Origin: JAGLQA01 sp023135565
GTDB taxonomy: Bacteria; Acidobacteriota; Aminicenantia; UBA2199
NCBI GenBank assembly: GCA_030639305.1
Contig: DAOWCY010000148.1
Span: 1 to 18,003 of the forward strand
Direction: 5' to 3'
DNA: 18,003 nucleotides
Under the pieces are notes generated by a model, which was not told the origin of the DNA, did not search any database, and saw nothing but the letters and a program-made list of their open reading frames with translations. Shown piece by piece: positions 1 to 6,335 of the stretch. The position numbers and the translations under genes are program-made. Numbering within the stretch: the first letter of the stretch is position 1; each line of letters begins with the position of its first letter.

Positions 1-167
1 GGTAGGTTCAACAGGAGTTTGTTATTTTTGTGGTTCAGGAGGAAGTATAGTGGGGAAATTTCCACGCCGAGGGTATGGCAAATACGTTAGAAGATAGTAA
101 AACGTATGCAGAACGTCCGCAGGTGGGTCAATTTATATGATCACAGGCGGGTCAATTTTAATGAGCG
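1..167. mobile_element. Probable end of an IS21-like insertion element
   Basis: Two 21-nt direct copies sit at 122-142 and 146-166 (17 of 21 identical, 24-bp period), each reading GGYGGGTCAATTT then ATGA. Multiple short repeats of this kind at the tips are characteristic of IS21-family elements. The second copy ends 1-2 bases before the stop codon of the CHAT gene, whose domain is cut short there, so this looks like an insertion junction. No transposase reading frame is recognisable in the first 120 bases, so the family assignment is tentative. The alternative is an ordinary intergenic repeat beside a naturally short gene. Confidence 0.42.
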
Positions 168-3100
168 CTATAGTTCGGCGATGGCTTTTACTTCTTCGCC
201 GCTTTTTTTCAGGCGTGGCAGCTTTCCGCCTGCGCGGGCAAAACGGGTCTGGTGGATTTCCCTGATCTCTTCTTCGATTCCCGCCTCTTCGGAACCAGCC
301 GCTTCTTTTTTGCATTCGGCGCCCAAGGGGCTTTTTTGAAAAATCGCCCCCTGGACCCCCAAAAAACTTTTGTTTAACTTCGTTTTTTTCCCGGAAAGAG
401 CTTTCATCTCAGCCTGCGCAAACTTTTCGTAGTCGTAGACCGGATCGCCGAAACCCACGAAAGTGTTGGTTTTGCTGTTCCGTTGATAGTGTTTACGCAG
501 CACGGAAAGGATAGAGGCGCTCTGGATATATTTCAGTCGGTATTTTTCGATCAGGAAAGTTGGCCGGCCCGGCGTTTTGTTATCAACGATAAGCGCCTCG
601 AAAGGGATTTTCGCCAGGTCGCCGTCGGGAATGATGATGATGTCCTGTTGTGCTTTTAAATCCTCTTTCTCTCTGTGTTCTCGGTGCCCTCTGTGGCTAA
701 AAGTTTTTATTTGTTTTTCAAGGGGTTGGAAGGTTTTTTCATAGAGTTTTTTGCCGTATCTTTTTATGCGCCTGGAACTATTTTCTTTCAGGGCGGTCAG
801 GTATTGGGTTACTAAAGCTTCGATCTCCTTTTCTTTTATATCCAGAGGTATTACTTTGAAGTTCTTTTCCGAGACTAAAAAAACATAGAGTTTTTCCGGG
901 GCGATAAAATAGCGCACCAGGATTTCGTTTTCTTTCAAGGTTTCTTTTTGCAGTTCCGGGACGGTTATAGGCTGGGGATATCGAACATCAGCATAGAGCG
1001 GATTATTGAGCCTGATCTTGATTAGCAGGTCTTCAAATTCGTATTGAGTTTTTTGATACTGTTCTTTTAGTTCCGCCAGTTTTTTTTCATCTTTGGAGGC
1101 GGTTTCGTGCATCTGTTTGCTGAGTGCAGAGAGTTTACCCACCAACCTATCCCGCTGCTCTTTTAACTCCAGCTTAAGGCCTTTTCCCAGGGGAGCGAGT
1201 CCTTCGCCCATTTTATCCAAAAACACCCGTGATCTCATTGACTCTGCGTATTTGAAACCTTTTTTGTGGTAACCATTCTCCAGCATAAAAAGAACAGTTT
1301 CCTCATATTTCTCATAAACTTTTTCTAAAAAACTCCTCTTCATTTCAGAAAATCCTGTCTGCTTTCGCATTCTTTCCAGGTTGGCGATTACTTTTTCAAA
1401 AAACACCTGTGCTTTTTCTATTTCCCTCTGTTTTACCATTATTTTTGCTATATAAAAAAAAGTATAAAATCCGAAATTCACTTCTCCTGTTTTTTCAAAA
1501 AAACTGAGGGCTTTATTAAACATATCGAATGCTTTATTATAGTCGCAAATTCTAAAATAAAACAATCCCTTATTCTGAAACACAACGCCTTGACTTGCAA
1601 GAGACTCTACTTTTTCAAAATTTGAAAGTGCCTTTTCGTACATCTCAACCGCTTTCATGTTCATATTGATACTCAACAAGATATTTCCTTTTTCTAAATA
1701 AACGTTCCCTATCCCCAAGGGATTCCCTGCTTTTTCAAAAAGCTGGAGAGCTTTATCAAACATCCCAAGTGCTTTTTCATTTTTTCCAGTATAAGAATAA
1801 ACTATACCCTTCTTCAGATATAAATGGCCCAGAACTAAAGCATTTTCAACTTTTTCATAAAAAAAGAGAGATGTATCGTACATCGCAAGAGCCTTTGAAG
1901 AGTAACCAATGTTGTGATATATATCACCCCTTTTCAAATAAACATTGCCCTGACCGAGAGGTTCACCAGCTTTCTCAAAAAAAGGAAGGGCTTTACCAAG
2001 CATCTCAATAGCTTTATAATTTTCCCCAGTATAACAATATATTACACTTTTCCACAGACAAACATTTCCCTGACCTAATAGGGCTCTTCCTCTTTCATAA
2101 AGAACCATGGCTTTATCAAACATCTCAATAGCTTTTGAAGTGTCACCGATTCTTAAATAATATTCCCCTTTTCTTAAAAACAAATCTCCCTGGCGAATAG
2201 AGTTTCCCGTTTTCTTAAAAAAAGGTGATGCTTTATTGTACATCTCAAATGCTTTACAATTTTCTCCAGAATAAAAATAAATCTGACCCTTTTCCAGATA
2301 TACAGCACCAATACCATTAGGGCTTCCTGCTTTTTCAAAAAAAAGTAGAGCCTTATTATACATCTCAAGTGCTTTCAATTTTTTGTTAAGTCTTTGATAA
2401 ACATTTCCTTTTTGTAAGTAAAAATTGCCATGCCCAAATAGGTTTCCCGTTTTTTTTAAAAAAGTTTGGGCAGCATTATACATCTCAAGCGATTTTTGGT
2501 TATTCCCAGCTACGAAATAAACCTCCCCCTTCCTCAAATAAAGAGCCCCTTGTGCCCTAAGATTCCTCGATTTTTTAAAAAATACCAAAGCTTTTTCGTA
2601 CATCTCAAGCGATTTTGAATTGTCTCCAGTATAAAAATATATGTCGCCCTTTCTCAAATAAACCCTTCCCTGTCCTCTAAGGTCTTTTGATTTTTCAAAA
2701 TAAGGTAAGGCTTTATCATACAATTCAAGTGCTGCTGATATATTTCTGTAATTATAACCATAAATAATTCCTTTTCTTAAATATATATTCCCTTTTCCCA
2801 TGTTTACTTTGTCCTGAACAATAAGTTCGTTTAAGTTTCCATAGATTAGAAGTGCCTTATCGCAATACTCGATAGCCATCTTAAGATCACCAATTAATCT
2901 TAAATATTCTCCTGCTTGAGATAGAACATCCGCCAGGGTCTTTTCATCCTTGCTTTCTCTTGCCATAATCTCACAGGCTTTTAGCCATTCCTCTTTCCTT
3001 TCTTTTACACCCGCTTCGGCGAAAGCTACGATAAACTCGTTGGTTATTTTGTCCCGGTTCTTCTTGAAGAAATCGAGCAAGCCTTTTTCGCCGCATGTTT

Positions 3101-3233
3101 TGTAAACAGAGAGGATTTGCTCTCGCAATTGCTTGTCTTTGTCAATTTGCTTATCCTGCCCGGAAACCAGGACGCCAACACAAAAGAAAACGAACAAAAT
3201 AAAACTTACTCTCTTTAACAAATCAAAACTCAT
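168..3233 (-). CDS. Secreted TPR-repeat protein with a truncated CHAT domain
   Basis: 1021-residue protein. The ATG at 3233 is preferred over the upstream one at 3284 because AGGAGG (3241-3246) lies 7 nt before it and it puts a hydrophobic signal segment (residues about 8-26) at the N-terminus. Residues about 110-580 are roughly a dozen TPRs of exactly 40 residues (KG-x-IY ... KALEMY-x-KAL-x-FF), which would form a protein-binding superhelix. Then comes a charged helical linker (about 640-760) and the start of a CHAT caspase-like domain (IIIIPDGDLAKIPFEAL, later GEEVKAIAEL). CHAT domains continue from that last motif to an ATHG histidine and a downstream catalytic cysteine. Both are missing, because TAG follows directly at the edge of IS-like repeats. 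The remaining product is probably not a protease. Two repeat-derived peptides are embedded in frame (residues about 844-855 and 953-974). A promoter lies at 3298-3326. The TPR-CHAT architecture is certain; loss of activity is inferred. Confidence 0.85.
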   Translation of the reverse strand: MSFDLLKRVSFILFVFFCVGVLVSGQDKQIDKDKQLREQILSVYKTCGEKGLLDFFKKNRDKITNEFIVAFAEAGVKERKEEWLKACEIMARESKDEKTLADVLSQAGEYLRLIGDLKMAIEYCDKALLIYGNLNELIVQDKVNMGKGNIYLRKGIIYGYNYRNISAALELYDKALPYFEKSKDLRGQGRVYLRKGDIYFYTGDNSKSLEMYEKALVFFKKSRNLRAQGALYLRKGEVYFVAGNNQKSLEMYNAAQTFLKKTGNLFGHGNFYLQKGNVYQRLNKKLKALEMYNKALLFFEKAGSPNGIGAVYLEKGQIYFYSGENCKAFEMYNKASPFFKKTGNSIRQGDLFLRKGEYYLRIGDTSKAIEMFDKAMVLYERGRALLGQGNVCLWKSVIYCYTGENYKAIEMLGKALPFFEKAGEPLGQGNVYLKRGDIYHNIGYSSKALAMYDTSLFFYEKVENALVLGHLYLKKGIVYSYTGKNEKALGMFDKALQLFEKAGNPLGIGNVYLEKGNILLSINMNMKAVEMYEKALSNFEKVESLASQGVVFQNKGLFYFRICDYNKAFDMFNKALSFFEKTGEVNFGFYTFFYIAKIMVKQREIEKAQVFFEKVIANLERMRKQTGFSEMKRSFLEKVYEKYEETVLFMLENGYHKKGFKYAESMRSRVFLDKMGEGLAPLGKGLKLELKEQRDRLVGKLSALSKQMHETASKDEKKLAELKEQYQKTQYEFEDLLIKIRLNNPLYADVRYPQPITVPELQKETLKENEILVRYFIAPEKLYVFLVSEKNFKVIPLDIKEKEIEALVTQYLTALKENSSRRIKRYGKKLYEKTFQPLEKQIKTFSHRGHREHREKEDLKAQQDIIIIPDGDLAKIPFEALIVDNKTPGRPTFLIEKYRLKYIQSASILSVLRKHYQRNSKTNTFVGFGDPVYDYEKFAQAEMKALSGKKTKLNKSFLGVQGAIFQKSPLGAECKKEAAGSEEAGIEEEIREIHQTRFARAGGKLPRLKKSGEEVKAIAEL
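313..375 (-). repeat. Dispersed palindromic repeat inside the CHAT gene
   Basis: Read on the minus strand this stretch (CAAAAGTTTT..GGGGGTCCAG.., ending CGCCGAATGC) aligns, with small gaps, to the minus strand of the intergenic repeat at 13661-13716 (CAAAAGTTTTGGGAGTCCAG.., ending CGCCGAAGGC). Here it is translated, adding residues about 953-974 (SFLGVQGAIFQKSPLGAE) to the CHAT protein without breaking the frame. Confidence 0.6.
668..702 (-). repeat. 9-bp-period CACAGAG dispersed repeat inside the CHAT gene
   Basis: The minus strand reads TTTTAGCCACAGAG followed by GGCACCGAG and AACACAGAG, a 9-bp periodic unit. The same element occurs intergenically at 5250-5283 and 6306-6335. In the CHAT gene it is read in frame as SHRGHREHREKED (residues about 844-855). 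Because its period is a multiple of three it does not shift the frame. Confidence 0.75.
1490..2870 (-). repeat. Tandem 120-bp TPR-coding repeats
   Basis: About a dozen units recur every 120 bp (40 codons) with little length variation. Each contains a minus-strand YLRKG..Y segment, a KALEMY segment and a run of A/T around the FFEK codons. The strict period and DNA-level similarity suggest expansion by unequal recombination. Confidence 0.8.
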
Positions 3234-3297
3234 CTTCAAACCTCCTGGGTTTATTTTAAATCTAAACATCAATAAAGCCGACACATCTCATAACCCC

Positions 3298-3326
3298 ATT
3301 CTATAAAAAAAGATAACGAATTTCAA
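3298..3326 (-). promoter_or_regulatory. Promoter of the TPR-CHAT gene
   Basis: TTGAAA (3326-3321), a 17-nt spacer and TAGAAT (3303-3298) on the minus strand. The predicted start near 3291 leaves a leader of about 58 nt that includes the AGGAGG at 3241-3246. Confidence 0.5.
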
Positions 3327-3445
3327 TAGCTTAACACAACAGTTAACCTCAAATAAATTTACTTCCCAACTCTCCCCCCCTCCCACTCGAAAGGATAACT
3401 TCATTCGCGGGGATAAAACCACCACTGCTGCCTTACGTGCCTTCT

Positions 3446-3485
3446 AAAAAAAACCACCCGCTCCCGGAAACTATCATTATGGAGC
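3446..3485 (-). terminator. Weak terminator-like hairpin after the PD40 gene
   Basis: On the minus strand GCTCC (3485-3481) pairs with GGAGC (3464-3460) and is followed, after six GC-rich bases, by a T-run at 3453-3446. The stem is short and the loop long, so this is only a candidate. Confidence 0.28.
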
Positions 3486-3501
3486 CTTTTTTAAACTTCT
3501 C

Positions 3502-5013
3502 TTAGTCGGATAGGGTAAAAGCTCCATCACCGGCATCTACAACCACAGTACCTACTTCTTTAATTTTTATCGTATAACCTGTACCCGCTACGGCTGTTCC
3601 TCCGCTGTACTGTCCTGCCTGCCAGGAATAAAATCCGGCTCCAGGCTGAACGTTTTTAGCGATTAAACCTACCTGTACCCCATCTTTCCACAGGGTGATT
3701 TTTAACAGCCCGGCCACGCATTCGGCATTCCAGGTGATGTTTTGATTTGTCCCGATCTGCCAATTCTCGCCGCCATTGGGTGATAAAACGGTCATTGTAG
3801 GCGCTGCTATCGTAAAAGGCGCATCGCTGTCATCAAAAACAGCGGTTCCGACTTCTTTGATTTTAACAGTATATCCACTTCCAGGGACGGCAGCCCCACC
3901 ACTGTGCTGTCCCACTTCCCAGGAATAATATCCCGTAGACGGGTTCACATTCTTTGCGATTAAGCCTAAAAGTACGCCGTCTTTCCATAGGGTAATTTTC
4001 AATAGCCCGGTTATTTTTACACAATCCCAGGTAATATCCCGGGTCGAGCAACTCGACCAGCTTTCTCCGCCGTTGGGTGAGGTGACTTCTAAGTACCCTG
4101 AACAAGGTGTATGCCAATCACCCAGCCCATTATTCCCGGTATAAGTTAACCTTGTTTCCAGTATCCCTTTCACGTAAATGTCGTCATACTTGGTAAACGC
4201 TGCCCTGGTGTTGTCCGGCGACCATTTAGGATACCTTTCCATAGTATATTCGGTGGTTAATCTTTGCTTATCTGAACCGTCGATATTCATCATCCAGAGG
4301 TCATGGGGATACATGCTGCTGCCTGCTGTATTTCCATATTCACCGCTGCAATAAATAATTTTACTCCCATCAGGCGACAAATCGGGACAGTCGTTCTCGC
4401 AGGTATGCCCACAAGACCCGCCAAATGTAAGCTGTGTGTGTTCGGTTCCATTCGCCTTTATTTTCCATATTTCTACCGAATAAGAATATGCTGCGCTGCT
4501 CCTCCTGGTGTGCACAATCCATTGGCAGTCGGGCGACCAGGACGGAATTCCATAGTGCATGCCGTCTGTGGTCACCTGGAACAGGCCGGTGCCGTCTACA
4601 TTAATAGTCCAGAGATCATAGTAATTATAAGGCCCCTGCCGGAAGGCGATTTTATCCCCACATGGAGACCATGCAGTCATGGCTATCTGGGAAGCGGGGG
4701 AATCATAAATCACGTGCTGGTTCGTGCCGTCAGCATTCATTATCATCAATTTTTTTGTGTCATAATTAACATAAGATATCCGGCAGCCGTCCGGTGCGAA
4801 ACTTGGACTTAGCTCGGAATCCGGGCTAAATGTTAATTGGACTTGATTACTCCCGTCATCATCCATTATCCAGATATCGTTGTTTCCACTCCTCGATGAT
4901 ACAAAGACAATTTTGCCGCATTCTCCACGCAAAGTCGTTTGCGCCCCAAAACTCAGCAGCGCCACAATTAACACTAACCAAACCCTAAATTTGAAAATAG
5001 CTACTTTTTTCAT
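3502..5013 (-). CDS. Secreted PD40/TolB-like beta-propeller with two Kre9/KNH-like C-terminal repeats
   Basis: 503-residue protein starting at an ATG preceded by AGGAGGT 8 nt upstream. Residues about 8-30 form a signal peptide. Residues about 32-300 hold PD40/WD40-like blades of the TolB type (IVFVSSRSGNNDIWIMDDDG, WSPDG.., LWTINVDGTG.., LSPDGSKIIY), a surface-binding propeller with no catalytic role implied. Residues about 310-405 and 408-500 are two copies of an Ig-like domain resembling the Kre9/KNH family: each begins with SPNGGE..W..G....ITW, continues GLLKITLWKDGV..GLIAKNV..G.YSW, and ends GYTIKIKEVG. The two copies are very similar to each other, so they are probably a recent duplication. 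No lipoprotein Cys or C-terminal sorting signal is visible. The likely role is a periplasmic or cell-surface binding protein; the ligand is unknown. It stands alone between two non-coding stretches. Confidence 0.8.
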   Translation of the reverse strand: MKKVAIFKFRVWLVLIVALLSFGAQTTLRGECGKIVFVSSRSGNNDIWIMDDDGSNQVQLTFSPDSELSPSFAPDGCRISYVNYDTKKLMIMNADGTNQHVIYDSPASQIAMTAWSPCGDKIAFRQGPYNYYDLWTINVDGTGLFQVTTDGMHYGIPSWSPDCQWIVHTRRSSAAYSYSVEIWKIKANGTEHTQLTFGGSCGHTCENDCPDLSPDGSKIIYCSGEYGNTAGSSMYPHDLWMMNIDGSDKQRLTTEYTMERYPKWSPDNTRAAFTKYDDIYVKGILETRLTYTGNNGLGDWHTPCSGYLEVTSPNGGESWSSCSTRDITWDCVKITGLLKITLWKDGVLLGLIAKNVNPSTGYYSWEVGQHSGGAAVPGSGYTVKIKEVGTAVFDDSDAPFTIAAPTMTVLSPNGGENWQIGTNQNITWNAECVAGLLKITLWKDGVQVGLIAKNVQPGAGFYSWQAGQYSGGTAVAGTGYTIKIKEVGTVVVDAGDGAFTLSD

Positions 5014-5380
5014 TAATATTACCTCCTGGTAAATTTTTCTCTATTTTAGACACATCTATATAAATATAAGCTGTTTATAATGTTTTTTCTTTCGGATTTG
5101 TAAATGTTTAGATTTTTTTTTGAAATGATGGAATGACGCGGGTTTCGATTTGTGCGGATTTATAAATGTGAACTTTTTTGATTTACCGCGGGCTATTTTA
5201 GCCGCAAAGCAGCACCTTGCTGGGGCTGATGGCTGGCGCAGGAGCTATTTTAGCCACAGAGAGCACAGAGAACACCGAGGGGGGGAAGCCTAAAACACAA
5301 ACCCCAAATTACAAACAAGAATCGCTCTCGCGAATTTTGCCGGGGCTATTTCTGCCTCGAAGTCCCACCACGTGGGGATT
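5014..5380. other. Gene-free repeat-rich spacer (367 bp)
   Basis: No convincing gene. It contains two near-direct copies of an AT-rich unit starting CGGATTT (5093 and 5155, 62 bp apart). There are two complete copies of a GGCTATTTTAGCC-type hairpin (5172-5184, and 5242-5254 with one end mismatch) and a decayed third near 5343. A CACAGAG repeat follows, then an AAATTACAAAC stretch (5304-5321), and finally the inverted CCACCACGTGG (5366-5376) near the hepT end. No clear promoter for the PD40 gene was found here, though the AT-rich bases at 5040-5085 are the likely site. Confidence 0.5.
5250..5283 (+). repeat. 9-bp-period CACAGAG dispersed repeat (intergenic copy)
   Basis: TTAGCCACAGAG, AGCACAGAG, AACACCGAG units in a 9-bp period on the plus strand. 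Same family as the copies at 668-702 (coding) and 6306-6335. Confidence 0.75.
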
Positions 5381-5740
5381 TTATCCTTTTTGCAACTCCC
5401 GATCCAATATCTCCTGTATAACAGGTCGCAACTCCGGGAGGTCTTCTTTGAGGGTTTTCCATATCTCTTCGCTATCCGATGCAAAATAATTATGTACAAG
5501 AAAATTTTTCATCCCATATATATCCGCCCAGGGCACATTTGGATAGCTGTCTTTTATATTCTCAGGTATATGTTTTAGGGTTTCTCCAATAAGTTCAATT
5601 GCTTTTGCTGTAGCAAATAACGTCTTTTCATCGTCCAAAAAATCCTCGTAATCCATGTCCTCAATAAACCGCCCGGCTTTATCCATAGTGTCGATGACAT
5701 TGCTTAAATCATCAATAATGGAACGCTCTCTACTACACAT
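5381..5740 (-). CDS. hepT: HepT-like RNase toxin (DUF86) of a HepT/MntA pair
   Basis: 119-residue all-helical DUF86 protein. The ATG at 5740 is preferred over the TTG at 5770: GAGAAG lies 6 nt upstream, and it gives an 8-nt overlap with the stop of mntA, typical of translational coupling. HepT toxins are HEPN-superfamily RNases with an Rx4-6HxY motif near the end, whose Tyr is AMPylated by MntA. Here the motif reads GMKNFLVHNY: His83 and Tyr85 are present, but the position of the conserved Arg is Lys78. The protein may therefore be a weakened or regulatory HEPN variant. It is cotranscribed with mntA. Confidence 0.85.
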   Translation of the reverse strand: MCSRERSIIDDLSNVIDTMDKAGRFIEDMDYEDFLDDEKTLFATAKAIELIGETLKHIPENIKDSYPNVPWADIYGMKNFLVHNYFASDSEEIWKTLKEDLPELRPVIQEILDRELQKG

Positions 5741-6044
5741 ATACCACTTCTCGTAATATGTTTTCCCCAATCCGGGGCTTTAACGATTTCTTGTTAACCA
5801 GGTCAACATTAATCCCTACTAACCTGGAAAGATAATTCTTTAAATTGGAAAGCTTCAACAAACCAATCGCTTCATCTTTCTCGATCAAAATATCGAGATC
5901 ACTCCCTTTGCCCTGCTCGCCGCGAATATATGAGCCGAAAATACCGATCTTCTTTACTTTATACTCCTTCTTTAGAAAAGACTTCTCTTTCCTTAATAAG
6001 GCGATTAATTTCTCTAATTCTACATTTCCGGTCGCTTTTGCCAT
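5733..6044 (-). CDS. mntA: MntA-like nucleotidyltransferase antitoxin
   Basis: 103-residue minimal nucleotidyltransferase. Residues 34-51 hold the signature GIFGSYIRGEQGKGSDLDI: Gly37-Ser38 plus the metal-binding pair Asp49 and Asp51. In known pairs MntA transfers AMP to the HepT tyrosine and so neutralises it. Upstream in-frame ATGs exist at 6059 and 6050. The ATG at 6044 is chosen because a near-consensus promoter (6051-6079) ends 6 nt before it, and the two others would lie within or upstream of the -10 box; family members also commonly begin close to this point. There is no Shine-Dalgarno site, so the mRNA is probably leaderless. The third metal-binding carboxylate is probably Asp81 (INVDLV). 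Confidence 0.85.
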   Translation of the reverse strand: MAKATGNVELEKLIALLRKEKSFLKKEYKVKKIGIFGSYIRGEQGKGSDLDILIEKDEAIGLLKLSNLKNYLSRLVGINVDLVNKKSLKPRIGENILREVVYV

Positions 6045-6050
6045 ATACAT

Positions 6051-6079
6051 ATTATGCATCTATAAAAAGAAAATGTCAA
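6051..6079 (-). promoter_or_regulatory. Consensus promoter giving a leaderless mntA-hepT mRNA
   Basis: TTGACA (6079-6074), a 17-nt spacer and CATAAT (6056-6051). Counting seven bases past the -10 box puts the transcription start at 6044, exactly the A of the ATG of mntA. Confidence 0.65.
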
Positions 6080-6184
6080 CCTTAAATCTCAAAAGAGGAC
6101 CTTTGAGGCCGACCGGGTGACCCAGGAGCCGCAAAAACGGCCCTGTATAGTTCGCCGGGGAGCCGTTTTGGTTTGCAGTTTGTG

Positions 6185-6236
6185 ATTTGGTACTTGTAAT
6201 TTGTTTGTAATTTGTATTTTGTGATTTGTTATTTTC
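6185..6236. repeat. Quasi-periodic TTTGTAATTTG repeat
   Basis: A run of loosely repeated TTTGT/ATTTG words, about 8-11 bp apart, between the mntA promoter and the regulator gene. A complementary-looking copy (AAATTACAAAC) lies at 5304-5321. It has no coding potential. Confidence 0.5.
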
Positions 6237-6239
6237 CCC

Positions 6240-6271
6240 CTTCGTGCCTTTCGTGTACTTCGTGGTAAAAA
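6240..6271 (-). repeat. 9-bp-period CACGAAG dispersed repeat (intergenic copy)
   Basis: The minus strand reads TTTTACCACGAAG, then TACACGAAA and GGCACGAAG, again in 9-bp steps. It matches the copy embedded in the regulator gene at 7759-7790. Confidence 0.7.
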
Positions 6272-6305
6272 ACAGCCCCTCAGAGTTCGCGAGTATGCTT
6301 TTCCC

Positions 6306-6335
6306 CTCCGTGTCCTCTGTGCTCTCTGTGGCTAT
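6306..6335 (-). repeat. CACAGAG repeat supplying the stop codon of the regulator gene
   Basis: The minus strand reads ATAGCCACAGAGAGC followed by ACAGAGGACACGGAG. The TAG stop of the adjoining regulator gene (6334-6332) is the first triplet of the repeat (TAGCCACAGAG), so the native C-terminus of that protein may have been replaced. Confidence 0.65.

Noticed and set aside
1..120. Transposase (IstB-like) C-terminus in the first 120 bases
   Set aside because: None of the three plus-strand frames gives a recognisable transposase tail; only the terminal repeats support an IS.
1490..2870. Possible CRISPR-like array because of regular spacing
   Set aside because: The 120-bp units are translated TPRs, with no short identical repeats separated by unique spacers.
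3234..3284. Upstream ATG of the TPR-CHAT gene
   Set aside because: It precedes the AGGAGG that serves the ATG at 3233 and would bury the signal peptide behind 17 extra residues.
4303..4812. 169-residue plus-strand reading frame opposite the PD40 gene
   Set aside because: It is the antisense shadow of clear PD40 repeats; no ribosome-binding site or family resemblance.
5250..5283. Short tandem repeats considered as CRISPR or iterons
   Set aside because: Units are only 9 bp with three copies, no spacers, and occur at several unrelated sites including coding sequence.
5741..5770. TTG start that would lengthen HepT by ten residues
   Set aside because: It would overlap mntA by 38 nt, uses a rare start and lacks a ribosome-binding site; ATG 5740 has GAGAAG 6 nt upstream.
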